Below are positions 8,779 to 18,349 of a DNA stretch of 64,000 nucleotides, in pieces. Source of the stretch: JBKCUI01 sp052161605 (lineage in GTDB: Bacteria; Planctomycetota; Planctomycetia; Pirellulales; Pirellulaceae); NCBI GenBank assembly GCA_052161605.1, contig CP197409.1. The stretch is one strand, 5' to 3'. Position numbers and translations under genes: made by a program. A model generated the notes under the pieces. The model made no database searches. It saw only the letters and a program-made list of their open reading frames with translations, and was not told the DNA's origin. Position 1 is the first letter of the stretch. Each line of letters opens with the position of its first letter.

Positions 8779-9681
8779 ATGAACGAAAGGAATATTTTTA
8801 CGAGGCAAGCACGAGGCGAAATGTTCGATCCCACAGCCAAACGGACCGATACACCTAAAGCTACTGATCCGGGAAGCCTTCAAAACATCAGTATCAACCA
8901 ACGAATCGCCCGAACCAGGCGGCTCGGAGAGGTTCTGTTTCAGACGCCAGGTGCGTGGAGCGATCGAGATCAAAAGCAGAAGCGGATTGCGGATAAAGTG
9001 CTTTCACGGTCCAAAGTGATGCGTGGTGCAAACTTTCAAAAGATCTCGCGGGACGATCTGGAGCTCATGGCTTACTCGTACGACGAGCTGTTTCTGGACG
9101 GGCTCGCACTGCCCATTGCAGAATCCTATGGACTGTCGTTTCGTTTGAGTTCGCGAATGACTCGAGCGGGAGGGAAAACGACCCGCACCATCTATCCGGG
9201 ATCGGCGGGCAAGCCGGCCCGAGTGCACTTTGAGATTGCCATTTCTACTTCGTTGCTATTCCAATCCTTTCGGCCTGGGGATGGAGCCATCCGCGTGTGT
9301 GGTTACGATTGCTGCGACCGGCTAACCGCCATGCAAAGAATCGTGGAGCACGAGCTTCTCCACCTCTGCGAAATGTTGGTGTGGAACCAAAGCGACTGCG
9401 CTGCAAATCGCTTTCAATCGATCGCCCGCAACATGTTCAGGCACACAGAATTTCGACACGAATTAGTAACGCAGCAAGAACGGGCTGCTAAGCAATTTAA
9501 CGTTAAACCTGGGAACCGGGTCGCGTTTCGCTATCAAGGGAAAGTTCTGGTTGGTGTCGTCAATCGCATTACACGCCGGGCGACCATTCTGGTGGAGGAT
9601 CCACGCGGCGAGCGATTCACCAACGGTAAAACGTACGTCAAGTATTACGTTCCTATCCACGCACTCAAGCCGATCGCCTAA
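8779..9681 (+). CDS. SprT-like zinc metallopeptidase domain protein
   Basis: A 300-residue protein with a gluzincin-type HEXXH motif (VEHELLHL, about residue 189) after a region that resembles SprT/Spartan-like domains (YDELFLDG...SYGLSFRLSSRM, about residues 75-115). Family members are predicted or known zinc proteases, Spartan acting on DNA-protein crosslinks; the bacterial function is unsettled. The C-terminal ~70 residues (KPGNRVAFRYQGKVLVGVVNR onward) look like a small beta-barrel, a plausible nucleic-acid or protein binding unit. The start at 8779 avoids a 20-residue extension into the divergent promoter region. Confidence 0.8.
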   Translation: MNERNIFTRQARGEMFDPTAKRTDTPKATDPGSLQNISINQRIARTRRLGEVLFQTPGAWSDRDQKQKRIADKVLSRSKVMRGANFQKISRDDLELMAYSYDELFLDGLALPIAESYGLSFRLSSRMTRAGGKTTRTIYPGSAGKPARVHFEIAISTSLLFQSFRPGDGAIRVCGYDCCDRLTAMQRIVEHELLHLCEMLVWNQSDCAANRFQSIARNMFRHTEFRHELVTQQERAAKQFNVKPGNRVAFRYQGKVLVGVVNRITRRATILVEDPRGERFTNGKTYVKYYVPIHALKPIA

Positions 9682-9683
9682 AT

Positions 9684-10733
9684 CTATTCCGGCTGAAACG
9701 ACAGAACGTCGACGTAACGGTAAGTACCTTTGGTCATTTCCGCTAATCGCTTGATCCAACCGCCGTCTCCGGTTGGGGGACCATCACGAAACTCAATGGT
9801 ATGGATCGTTGTCCTGGTTCGGTAGGCTCTATCCTGCAAGTCCAAGAGCTGCGATTCCGTCAATCGTGGTTCATCGGCATCGGTCATGAAAAACAGTACT
9901 TCAGGACCAAAGGCAAGCCCCATGCGAAGTGCCGTGATATGCTCCGTGCCACCGTTAGCAATCATGCTTCTTACGAATTGTTTTGCCCTCGTCTTGTCTG
10001 GTCCCTTGGCAAAGTGCATCCTGTTCGACCCCCCCCGCACGCTGGTCAATGGAATGGGGGTATCGTTGTAAAAGACAATCTGAAATTGATTGTCTTCGTT
10101 TAGGCTTTCGATACTGTTGATCAACTCCTTTTTGGCGACCTGCATGGGTGCGCTGGCGTTGACATTCATGGAATCGGAACGATCCAGTACGTAAACAAAT
10201 GAGGTGCCCGTTCCCTCAACGCCGAGAAATGTCGTTTTGGTCTTATCTCCCGTACCAAAATTCCCAACCGATCGACCTGGCCCTGCAGTAGCTCCCACCC
10301 CGGAAAGCCCCGAGTCGGATGCCTCTGTGCCTGTCCCTGACGAATTGGCCTGGCTTTCACTTGGAATCAGATCCGCCAGCAGCGCATCCAGCTTGGCCGC
10401 ACCATCCGCCTCGGTCATGACGGAGCTTGGAAGTGCGGCGGCCGCAGCTGACTCTGACTCGTTTGCAGCGGGTGCCCCCTCACTCCCTGAAAGAAAATAC
10501 TCGGTACCACTGTTGGTTTGGTGGACAACTGCGATACCAACGGGGCGATCTGCTTCGCCGCCGGTTCCGCGAGTAACCGGACGCCAAAGAGCAACAAGGG
10601 TCACTAGCAGAATCGCATGAATCACACAACTGACCATCCACGCCCGTCCGTCTGTCCACTTCGGGACAACGGGCCTAAAAGGGGTTCTGTCTCTTCGTTC
10701 AAGCTTTTCTGGTGGAGGAATCGCGTTTTCCAT
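9684..10733 (-). CDS. Membrane-anchored von Willebrand factor A domain protein
   Basis: A 349-residue protein with a short cytoplasmic N-terminus, one transmembrane helix (about residues 32-50, VIHAILLVTLVALW), an Ala/Ser/Gly-rich linker (about 75-160) and a C-terminal VWA domain (about 175-345). The metal-site motif DxSxS is present as VLDRSDSMN, so metal-dependent ligand binding is likely. The start ATG at 10733 has GGAGG five bases upstream, which favours it over the ATG at 10790. Such proteins are common in planctomycetes; partner and role are unknown. It converges on the SprT-like gene with only two bases between their stops. Confidence 0.85.
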   Translation of the reverse strand: MENAIPPPEKLERRDRTPFRPVVPKWTDGRAWMVSCVIHAILLVTLVALWRPVTRGTGGEADRPVGIAVVHQTNSGTEYFLSGSEGAPAANESESAAAAALPSSVMTEADGAAKLDALLADLIPSESQANSSGTGTEASDSGLSGVGATAGPGRSVGNFGTGDKTKTTFLGVEGTGTSFVYVLDRSDSMNVNASAPMQVAKKELINSIESLNEDNQFQIVFYNDTPIPLTSVRGGSNRMHFAKGPDKTRAKQFVRSMIANGGTEHITALRMGLAFGPEVLFFMTDADEPRLTESQLLDLQDRAYRTRTTIHTIEFRDGPPTGDGGWIKRLAEMTKGTYRYVDVLSFQPE

Positions 10734-10895
10734 GCCTCCACTGTAACAATTCCGCTCATACGAATCAATCAAGGGCTGCTGACGCGTCATCCTCAGTCAG
10801 AGTCTGTCTCTGACATCGCCCTATCGTACCGCAGGGGACTTCAACATTCAGCAGGGATGCGAGCTCAAGCGACCGTCTTTAGATACCACTGGCTT

Positions 10896-10915
10896 GGGAA
10901 CTGTCGATTTAATCG
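10896..10915 (+). repeat. Left terminal inverted repeat of the IS
   Basis: GGGAACTGTCGATTTAATCG, identical as reverse complement to 12891-12910. The core ACTGT(C/T)GATTTA is shared with the decayed element at 27257-28489. Confidence 0.85.
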
Positions 10916-11121
10916 TAGGTTGGACACTCTTGACGCGGCCGACATTATCTGGGTTTGCGATGAGAGGCGAAATCGGTTGCGTTAAAAATTTTTGCGGTGA
11001 AAACCGTCATTCATCGGCAATCGATTTTATTTACTCCGTTTGAAGCTTACAGGATGAGCTGAATTGATGGAATCAACGGTTTAACGCTCTCTTCAAGACA
11101 TATTTAGTCCCCATTTTGCCT

Positions 11122-12720
11122 TTAGCTCGGGATTACTTGTGCCTGTCTTCTAATTTTGCGCAGGGCGACGCCGCGGAGAATGTTCCAGGCTGTCAGTTTC
11201 AGCATCACGCATAGTTTCACCGCGCGTATGCCTCGCACACGAAGCCGCTCGAGGCCGAGACGGCGTTTTAAGCCGCTGTTAGTTGACTCGATTCCAGATC
11301 GCCAACGGTAGCTTTCTCGGAACGCCTCGCTCTGCTCCTGTCGACGACGCTGTGCGGCGCGCGGGGCTTCTATGTCGAATTGAACGCGGCCATTGGCTTG
11401 GCCTGTTTCTTTATCCTTTTGGACTCGACAACGTTCAACTAGCGGACAGCCTCGACACAGCACAGGATCCATTTGAGCCCTCACCATTTCGTTTTTTTCG
11501 TTGTATTTCGTTGACTTCGGTGCATGTCCTGCTGGGCAAGCTTTAACTTCGTTGGTGTCTGTTAAAACGAACTGGTCGTAACCAATCTCATCTGGATCGA
11601 ATGCTTTTCCACCTGGAACGGGTGACGTCAGCGTCACACCTTTGGATTCAGCAATCGTTACGTTCGTATCGCTGCCATAACTCGCATCAGCGGTCAACTC
11701 TTCCGGGAGAATGCCCCGTTTCTTAAGATCATCAAGCCTACCTGCAACGGCATTTGCATCATGACAAACTGCCGTTTCAACTGTTGCCGATGTGATCAGA
11801 TTTGGTAGCCCTTGATCGTTGAAGGTTTCGCAGATTTGAGCATGATAACCTGGGCCTTTGTTGCCATCGTAAGTCGCATCGACATCGGATGGATTCTGGA
11901 TGATATTGCCACCAGTTTTCGTACGAACCTCAACTAATTCTTCGCGAACTTCACACTGTTGATCGAAAATCGTTCTAAGATCTGTAAACGTTTTCCATTC
12001 TTGAATCGCAGGTGTTTCTGAGAACAGCGACAACACGCTGGCCATGTCTTCTGCAACTTGTTGCAATGCCAGACGGCGTTTCTCCGTAGTGTTGGCGTCG
12101 CTGAAAATGCCGCTGTCGGATTGCTTGCAGTAGCGTTTTCGTATCTCTTCAGGGACACGTTCTAACTGATCAACACTGTGTCTGGACAGTTGATGGAAGA
12201 ACCGCTTCAGGGCAACTCCCATCATTCGACTTCGGCCCAGAACGGCCATGTCGCTTAGTATATGTGTCGAATCCAAACGCTGTTTCTTAATTTTCACTTC
12301 CATCGAAGTGAGCAGTGTGTCCGTCACACGCGCAAAGATATCTTCACTAACTTGCTCGTCGCTCTGTAATTTCTGTAGATAACGTTCAATCGTTCGCTGG
12401 GCGATGTCGAAACCAGGCTCCAAATTCAATGCGTACTGAATGTCGGATCGAAACAAGATGGCTTCGTGAGTCTGCGGAACGGTCCAGCCATAAAGCTCAC
12501 GAATCAACAACAAGCCAATGATTGAGTAAAGTTCAACCGACGGCCTCCCCTCGGAGTCACTCATCTTGGAAGCAACTTGCGCGACGGGCATCTGTTCCAG
12601 AAGGACCTGTCGAAACAAAGATTGCCAACCGTTTTCAATTTGCTTCCAGCCAGTCTGACTGATCACCCCTTCGAACGGGTCAAACAAACGCCGTTCCGAA
12701 GGATTTCTGATGGTTTTCAT
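11122..12720 (-). CDS. IS1182-family DDE transposase
   Basis: Full-length 532-residue transposase. The N-terminal DUF772-like region includes PSVELYSIIGLLLIRELYGW (about residue 60). The probable catalytic acidic residues lie in VDATYDGNKGPGYHAQ (about 278), ADASYGSDTN (about 343) and the C-terminal YRWRSGIESTNSGLKRR (about 485). A zinc-like cysteine cluster (CPAGH...CRGCPLVERC, about residues 400-435) sits between them, as in many IS1182 members. No frameshift or internal stop is present, so the protein should be functional. It is the only gene between the inverted repeats. Confidence 0.93.
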   Translation of the reverse strand: MKTIRNPSERRLFDPFEGVISQTGWKQIENGWQSLFRQVLLEQMPVAQVASKMSDSEGRPSVELYSIIGLLLIRELYGWTVPQTHEAILFRSDIQYALNLEPGFDIAQRTIERYLQKLQSDEQVSEDIFARVTDTLLTSMEVKIKKQRLDSTHILSDMAVLGRSRMMGVALKRFFHQLSRHSVDQLERVPEEIRKRYCKQSDSGIFSDANTTEKRRLALQQVAEDMASVLSLFSETPAIQEWKTFTDLRTIFDQQCEVREELVEVRTKTGGNIIQNPSDVDATYDGNKGPGYHAQICETFNDQGLPNLITSATVETAVCHDANAVAGRLDDLKKRGILPEELTADASYGSDTNVTIAESKGVTLTSPVPGGKAFDPDEIGYDQFVLTDTNEVKACPAGHAPKSTKYNEKNEMVRAQMDPVLCRGCPLVERCRVQKDKETGQANGRVQFDIEAPRAAQRRRQEQSEAFRESYRWRSGIESTNSGLKRRLGLERLRVRGIRAVKLCVMLKLTAWNILRGVALRKIRRQAQVIPS

Positions 12721-12820
12721 CGCCGCTCCCTCAAAAAATTACCATCAGCAAACTCTAGCGCCCTAATCCTTAAACTGCTAGATCAAATACCGTCTGTGTG
12801 CGGACTTTTGTCGGGCGCGT

Positions 12821-12860
12821 CACTCTTGTCCGACCTGCTTGCCTTTGGCGGGCAAGAGTG
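12821..12860. repeat. Hairpin inside the IS right end
   Basis: CACTCTTGTCCG and CGGGCAAGAGTG form a 12-nt stem (one mismatch) around a 16-nt loop. A related CACTCTTG string (GTAGGTTGGACACTCTTGAC) lies just inside the left repeat at 10914-10933, so both subterminal regions carry the same word. It could be a transposase-binding site or an older intergenic repeat captured by the element. Confidence 0.5.
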
Positions 12861-12890
12861 CCCACCCTACGTCCATTAACTCATCAAATT

Positions 12891-12910
12891 CGATTAAATC
12901 GACAGTTCCC
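12891..12910 (-). repeat. Right terminal inverted repeat of the IS
   Basis: CGATTAAATCGACAGTTCCC, the exact complement of 10896-10915. Confidence 0.85.
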
Positions 12911-12929
12911 TTGTCCAGTGGAGCTTCAT

Positions 12930-13038
12930 GCTTCTCGCTAATACGCTGGCACCACCTGCAATCCCCCCTCTTTGCTCGGCGGCAAAGCCGCCGAGCAAAG
13001 AGAGGGGACGGGGGCTAGGCGGTTATGTAGCGAGAAGC
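12930..13038. repeat. Nested palindromic element (MITE-like)
   Basis: Outer inverted repeats GCTTCTCGCTA (12930-12940) and TAGCGAGAAGC (13028-13038) enclose a very stable hairpin: TCTTTGCTCGGCGGC (12969-12983), loop AAA, GCCGCCGAGCAAAGA (12987-13001), a perfect 15-bp stem extended by CCCC/GGGG after a bulge. It starts nine bases outside the IS right end. AGCGAGAAGC also precedes the CAAG-loop hairpins at 1863 and 13047, linking the two repeat types. Confidence 0.65.
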
Positions 13039-13046
13039 GTAACAAT

Positions 13047-13065
13047 CCACCCGGCAAGCGGGAGG
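13047..13065 (+). repeat. 19-nt CAAG-loop hairpin, copy c
   Basis: CCACCCG-GCAAG-CGGGAGG: 7-nt arms with one A-A mismatch and the 5-nt loop. It is preceded by TAGCGAGAAGCGTAACAAT and followed by CATT. It abuts the nested palindrome at 12930-13038. Confidence 0.6.
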
Positions 13066-13130
13066 CATTCCAGAGCCATGACGCTCGTCGCGTTCCTACC
13101 GAGCTAACTTTCATTACCAACAATCGAATC

Positions 13131-14075
13131 CTACTGGTACTCTCCGACAACCTCGCCACCATTTCGCGTTACTAACGCATCATAGGTCAAAGCGTTCAGA
13201 TTCTCACTCAAGAACTGAACCGACCCATCTCCAAGCAAATGGTTCGCTCCTCCCACGTGACGACTCGAAGGTCCCCAACGCTGATCTATCGAATTCGGAA
13301 ACGCTCCACCGGTAACGAAATATCCATCTTTGTTGATGGATACCGATTCACCGGCAAAGTGTGGTGGCACAAATGCAAACCACCGCGCTGCGACCGCAGC
13401 GGTCGTACCATCAATCCACACCGAAGCACGCTCTTCTCGGGTTTCAGCCACCATGACCGTGTTGGAAGTGCCATCAGTTATCTCTCCATGCCGCGTACGC
13501 GATCCAGGGTAGATAATCCCTTCTGCTGGAATCTGTCCAGACAATCCAACAATCGTTCTCGCCCCCATCGCGACATAGTTTCGAATGGCAAATTGATCAA
13601 AACCCACGCTTGTTACATATCGAGGATCGTTGCTGAAATCGGGACCGGTGTAGCTGGGACATCGGTAAAAGGGCAAAATCTGTGACGCAACTGGGCGATT
13701 GGGGAGTGCAAGCGAGGAGAAGTTGTAATCGATGAGGTTGTAAAGATTCGCTTGCTCAATGTAAGGCAAAATCAAACTTGCGAAACTGTGCAGATGGATG
13801 TTGCGGTCATTCGGACCGTTGCCGGGCCAATTCCAGACACCTCGCCCAAATCCGCTCGTGCTACTAGGCGGGAAAACGCGCAAGGCGCTCTCGTAATTGT
13901 GAAGAGCAAGCCCAATTTGCTTGAGATTGTTTTGGCACTGCATTCGGCGAGCAGCTTCTCTGGCCGCTTGTACCGCAGGTAGCAGCAAACCAACGAGAAC
14001 CCCAATAATCGCAATAACTACCAACAGTTCGACGAGTGTAAAACCTCGGCAAACATGTGCTCTTATATTCTTCAC
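13131..14075 (-). CDS. DUF1559 pseudopilin-like protein
   Basis: One of the large planctomycete DUF1559 family, 314 residues. It begins with a short basic leader and a type IV pilin/type II secretion methylation motif (GFTLVELLVVIAIIGVLVGL), then AAREAARRMQCQNNLKQIGLALHNYE; the C-terminal H-x-G-G-A-N-x-L-x-GDGSVQF motif typical of the family is present. The GTG start has AAGGAG nine bases upstream. These proteins are presumed to be processed by a prepilin peptidase and assembled or anchored at the membrane; their actual role is unknown. No second gene is linked to this copy. Confidence 0.9.
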   Translation of the reverse strand: MKNIRAHVCRGFTLVELLVVIAIIGVLVGLLLPAVQAAREAARRMQCQNNLKQIGLALHNYESALRVFPPSSTSGFGRGVWNWPGNGPNDRNIHLHSFASLILPYIEQANLYNLIDYNFSSLALPNRPVASQILPFYRCPSYTGPDFSNDPRYVTSVGFDQFAIRNYVAMGARTIVGLSGQIPAEGIIYPGSRTRHGEITDGTSNTVMVAETREERASVWIDGTTAAVAARWFAFVPPHFAGESVSINKDGYFVTGGAFPNSIDQRWGPSSRHVGGANHLLGDGSVQFLSENLNALTYDALVTRNGGEVVGEYQ

Positions 14076-14306
14076 AGCAAAATGCTCCTTAACATCCTAA
14101 AGCAAAAACGTGTATCGACAAGTTGAGAACTCGTCGAACATTCAAAGCATCTTTAGAATATTGTGAAGATTGTCAAGTGGCGATGATTAGATTTTCAAAT
14201 GCCGGATCGAAACGGCGGTTCCCCTTTTAGAATAGCTTTGGTGACCTTCAATTTGGACATGCGGAAACCCACGATTCTTCCGCAGTACGAGGAATCCCAT
14301 TTTGAC

Positions 14307-17300
14307 CTACTCCTTAAACTTGAGCAGTCGCATTCCACAAAGCGTCGGAGTTCCCGATTTGGTAGAAATGTTTACCACAAAATCGTCACCGATGGACACA
14401 CTCTGGAATGCAACCCTGTGCACCGAACTGGCCGCCGAGTCATCTGCACTGATCACTACTTCCCGGGTCTGTGAAACTCCGTCCATGGAGACTTCAAAAC
14501 TCTGGGGCTCCGCGTTTACGGACTCCGCGTCGCCGGATTTCGCAATCGTGAACAACAATTCCACGTCATATAGCCTCGCGGGCATGGCTGCTCGTGATTC
14601 CTTAGTGCTCTTTTTCTCCGTGCCGCTTGTCGCTTTCTCGTCGTCGCTGCTCGAAGCCTTCGGTTCAACTGCCACGGGAGCGTTTAGGGAAACGGCCATC
14701 TTGCTGACTCCCTGCACACCCGAGGAAACCAGCCACGGTGACTCGGCATCCGAGTAACGTGACGAGTGATGACGGTAAAACCTAGCTTCAGGATTCAACT
14801 CGACCGACATCGACACCGGGTCCCCCGACTCATTCGGCAACTCGATCCAAAGAGATCCATCGCTCGCTCTCCGGTCTCCAGGCGCACCAAGATTGACATT
14901 CAACGTATCAACCGTTCTCATATCCAGCTTGGAATTCACGTCAGGATAAACGCTCCACAGTTCCACGTCGGGAATATGGACCAGAGCAAGCGAGGTCTGG
15001 TTCTGATAGGAACAACTGCACGTACGGGTGTAGTCAGGCGCATTCAGAACACCGTTTGCAACGACAAGATTCGACGTGCAACCGGACTTAAATCCGCCGA
15101 AGTTCCCGGTACCCGAATCGCTGGTCAAATCGTAATACCCAGCTGCACCAGACCGGAACGTTAACAGATTCTCGCTGGCGATAATGTTATTGCAGCCGTA
15201 CGCTCGAGCCATCTTCCAGGGTTCATACTGATTGGTGAGCGGATTTTTCACCATCTTCTGCTCGCCAGTTTGGATGAAGAAAGAACCCGCCGACTCGGCG
15301 TAGGAATTCGTGTTCGTTATGATCAGATCGTTGTGCAAAATGCAAGGCCCAGTGTATTTGAGCCCTTCGTTAGCCCACACGACACTTCCGCTGGCTGCAT
15401 CGTAAACCGCCATTCCTCGTCCGACTTCATCCACCAACCTGTCGCTTGCCGACGCTCCCGCTTGGAGAAGCATGTTATGCTTTTCCGAATACCCCAACCA
15501 CGTGCCAAAGATACTATCCTTGTGCTCCCAAACCGGTGATCCGGTTTTGTAGTCCAACGCGAGAATGCGATAGGTCTTTGGTAAATCCAATCCGCGACGC
15601 TTCATGGCATCCTCGATACGTTGTGGATTGCGGTCCAGACAGAATATTTTATTGTCTCCAGCAACAATCCCATTGTGCCAAAAACTGTGGGTCGCATCGG
15701 TTCGCCATAAAAGCTCGCCCGTAAATCGGTTAAAGCCCACCAGCCCCACGCTCGCTGCGCGGTCTAGACTCTTGGCACCAAATCCAGCTTTGGAAGGTTT
15801 CAGATCCTTTTCCGCCTCAAACTCCAAGCCGTATCGATCGCGGTACTTGGCAAACCCGATCCCGCCGATCAAAACATCTTGGTAAACCCCGACAAATCCC
15901 CACTCAGACGTTTCACCATTGGCGTTGGGGGGCAAACGGATTTCGCTGACATCATTACCCGTTTGTGGGTCGATCAGCTTGCACGTATCTCCAACAACCA
16001 AGTAAATATGCTCCTCGGTGACAACATAATTGGTGCCGCGACCGTTCGCGCCTGGAATGTGCACTTGATTGTACTGTGGGTCTAAGGGTGTATCCTCGTA
16101 CGTCGCATCGTAATAAACGTCAAATGTGCCGAGGTTGTCAAAGTTCCGTTTCCAAAGCACCCGACCGGTGTAAACGTCTCGTGCGCTCAAGCTATTCATG
16201 CCTTCAATGAACAAACGTCCCCCGACCACTTGCTCCGGTGGACCGTGTCCGTGCCGAGGAAGCACATCGAGATTGCTGCTTGCTCCAAACCACAAGACCC
16301 CCAGCGGTAGCTTCACTCGGCTATCATCCGATTTGATCGTGTTAGCAATATCGCCGTACTGGTGGGTCCAATCGGCCGAGCCAGGCAATTTACCTCTTCG
16401 ATAAACGATAACACCAAAGCTCTGAGCCTGTACGTCTGCTTGCTCCAAGTTGAGCGATTGCAACAACTCAACCAGTCCCTCCTTGCCCGCATTCGGTTCG
16501 CATAACACGACCATCGCGCCATCGTAGGGCCTAACGCTCTCGTAAATTTTTCGAAGCGTCTCGGCGTTGCTGGCAACCGCTAATTGCTGCGTCACCACAA
16601 CAAGATTGCCCGTATACTGCGGTGCACGAAACTGTTCAGCACTGGAATTGAATAACGAAACCTTACGGCCTTGTTGAGCTCGGTCCAAATGCTCTCGCAA
16701 TTCATTGGCATCGCGATCAGGAGGCAGTACGATGCTCCACTGTTCGAACGGCGTAACGTCGCAAATAGCGGCCAATTGCTCTTTAGTACAATCGCCATAC
16801 CAATAGGCATACCCCTGGGCATCGCATTGGCTGAGCAGGCTATAAAGTTTCTGTCTCTCCTTGAGAAGGGAAGGACTCAGACGTTCGGAGGTCAAGTCGG
16901 GGATGACTCGCTCGGCATCGTTTTGTTCGACGGCAACCATCTTCTTAGGCGCGACCCCATAAGCGGTGATCCCCCCCATATCGTCGACCGCGACGAGGGT
17001 GTCATTTGCTACGATGACCCGGGCGATCGGATAGAGGGTGTCGATGGTCTGCACCTTGCTACCGCGAATCGCTAGACCCGACGGATCATTCTCCAGTTTG
17101 ATGATTTCGATGGTGCGAGGTCCCGCCGCAATGAGATGATCTTTTGCCAGAACCAAATCTCGGGTTCCGTCTGCAGGCAGTTCGCCGAGAGGTTCACGTT
17201 TTCTATCCGTATTTTCATTGGCGGCGTAGATTCGAATCACGGGACCGGATTTATCGACCTCTGCGGAGTAAATCAAGCGATCGGTGATCACTGGTTCGTT

Positions 17301-18233
17301 GGGCAGGAACGCAGTCTTAAGTCCGGTCTCCAAATCAAAAGCACGAGTCCCTTTAAGTCGCGTATGAACATAGAAATGGGTGTTGTCCGCAGCCACAAAT
17401 GCCCCGCCCGTCCCTTTCCCACCAGCGTTGATTTCAAAGTACTTTAGCTCTCCCGTGGCACGATCGAAAACCGCTGGAACACTTCTGCCCCCCGGAACTA
17501 CGAGATCCTTCTCCGTCGCGACGAGGAAACCTTGTGGAGCGACGCCAGCAAATGAGGGCGCGCTGTGGGGTTGCTTGATGTACTGCGAACCGGTGCTGTC
17601 ATTGATCCACTGGACGTTACCCGACTCAGCATCCAAGGCACAAATAAAAGTACCCATGAACGGCCAGATACTGCTGGCAAAGTAAACGGTGTTGTCGCGA
17701 ACGGTCGGGCCACCACGCGCTGGCCAAGCCGAAATGACTCGGCGATTACCGATCACTTTCTGAGTGCTCGGAGCGGGGGAAAATTTCCAATGGACACTGC
17801 CATCAGCCGCAGAAAGTGAATACAGAAATCCGTCATCGCTCACTACAAAAAGCTTGTCATTCCAGCCCACGGGTGCAAACCGAATTGGTCCTTCTGCATA
17901 AAACGTCCAAACAGGTTCGCCAGTCTTGAGATTCAATGCCACCAATTTGCACTCATCATTGAACGGCACGAACAGCTTGCCATCCATCGCGATCGGTTCA
18001 AACTGTTTATCAAAGGTCATCAAATCCTGGTTCAATGGATCATCCCACGCTTGCACTCTCGGAGTGTATCGGTTTTCCCAGAGCATAGAGAGTTCAGGAG
18101 GCAAGCTATTGGCTGAGGCGGAGGTGCGTTGCGCATCAAAACGCCACTGCGGCCAGTCTTCGGTCGCCACCGAGTAGCTCGCCGTGGCCAGTAAGGCAGC
18201 TTGTAGCAAGATGTTCCAAACGAGGTTTTTCAT
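14307..18233 (-). CDS. Giant secreted PQQ-like beta-propeller protein with methyltransferase-like insert (paralog 1)
   Basis: A 1308-residue exported protein. The start at 18233 gives a signal peptide (KNLVWNILLQAALLATASYS); the longer frame to 18338 would bury it. Residues ~25-460 and ~650-1150 hold PQQ-type propeller repeats (DAESGNVQW, DRATGELKYF, NRFTGELLWR, AASGSVVW). Between them (~470-610) is an alpha/beta segment aligning with the Rossmann methyltransferase-like insert of the paralog upstream, but without a glycine-rich SAM loop. The tail (~1180-1308) resembles a malectin-like beta-sandwich, with an unusual Ser/Lys/Glu-rich spacer. It is third in a leftward operon. Substrate and activity are unknown; a scaffold or binding role is likelier than dehydrogenase activity, since no quinoprotein catalytic residues are evident. 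Confidence 0.82.
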   Translation of the reverse strand: MKNLVWNILLQAALLATASYSVATEDWPQWRFDAQRTSASANSLPPELSMLWENRYTPRVQAWDDPLNQDLMTFDKQFEPIAMDGKLFVPFNDECKLVALNLKTGEPVWTFYAEGPIRFAPVGWNDKLFVVSDDGFLYSLSAADGSVHWKFSPAPSTQKVIGNRRVISAWPARGGPTVRDNTVYFASSIWPFMGTFICALDAESGNVQWINDSTGSQYIKQPHSAPSFAGVAPQGFLVATEKDLVVPGGRSVPAVFDRATGELKYFEINAGGKGTGGAFVAADNTHFYVHTRLKGTRAFDLETGLKTAFLPNEPVITDRLIYSAEVDKSGPVIRIYAANENTDRKREPLGELPADGTRDLVLAKDHLIAAGPRTIEIIKLENDPSGLAIRGSKVQTIDTLYPIARVIVANDTLVAVDDMGGITAYGVAPKKMVAVEQNDAERVIPDLTSERLSPSLLKERQKLYSLLSQCDAQGYAYWYGDCTKEQLAAICDVTPFEQWSIVLPPDRDANELREHLDRAQQGRKVSLFNSSAEQFRAPQYTGNLVVVTQQLAVASNAETLRKIYESVRPYDGAMVVLCEPNAGKEGLVELLQSLNLEQADVQAQSFGVIVYRRGKLPGSADWTHQYGDIANTIKSDDSRVKLPLGVLWFGASSNLDVLPRHGHGPPEQVVGGRLFIEGMNSLSARDVYTGRVLWKRNFDNLGTFDVYYDATYEDTPLDPQYNQVHIPGANGRGTNYVVTEEHIYLVVGDTCKLIDPQTGNDVSEIRLPPNANGETSEWGFVGVYQDVLIGGIGFAKYRDRYGLEFEAEKDLKPSKAGFGAKSLDRAASVGLVGFNRFTGELLWRTDATHSFWHNGIVAGDNKIFCLDRNPQRIEDAMKRRGLDLPKTYRILALDYKTGSPVWEHKDSIFGTWLGYSEKHNMLLQAGASASDRLVDEVGRGMAVYDAASGSVVWANEGLKYTGPCILHNDLIITNTNSYAESAGSFFIQTGEQKMVKNPLTNQYEPWKMARAYGCNNIIASENLLTFRSGAAGYYDLTSDSGTGNFGGFKSGCTSNLVVANGVLNAPDYTRTCSCSYQNQTSLALVHIPDVELWSVYPDVNSKLDMRTVDTLNVNLGAPGDRRASDGSLWIELPNESGDPVSMSVELNPEARFYRHHSSRYSDAESPWLVSSGVQGVSKMAVSLNAPVAVEPKASSSDDEKATSGTEKKSTKESRAAMPARLYDVELLFTIAKSGDAESVNAEPQSFEVSMDGVSQTREVVISADDSAASSVHRVAFQSVSIGDDFVVNISTKSGTPTLCGMRLLKFKE

Positions 18234-18349
18234 TGGACTCAATAGGGAAAGGGTAGCGGGGGGAGAGAGCGGCAGGGAAAAAATTGACAAACTCGATTGA
18301 TAAACGCAATTGATAACGCGATATGTGATCGCTGGCATGACTCCAGATA

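Larger units (their letters stand above)
10886..12921 (-). mobile_element. Intact IS1182-like insertion sequence
   Basis: About 2.0 kb element with one transposase gene. The ends carry a perfect 20-bp inverted repeat GGGAACTGTCGATTTAATCG at 10896-10915 and its complement at 12891-12910. Seven more matching bases (CCACTGG at 10886-10892, CCAGTGG at 12915-12921) flank it after a 3-4 base interruption. Similar ends are found on the decayed element at 27.3-28.5 kb (CCACTGA..., ACTGTTGATTTAGT), which supports including the outer CCACTGG. No clear target duplication is seen. It sits between the VWA gene and a DUF1559 gene and interrupts no visible reading frame. Confidence 0.8.

Noticed and set aside
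12577..12879. Small open frame opposite the transposase start
   Set aside because: It is the shadow of the transposase N-terminus and the IS subterminal hairpin.
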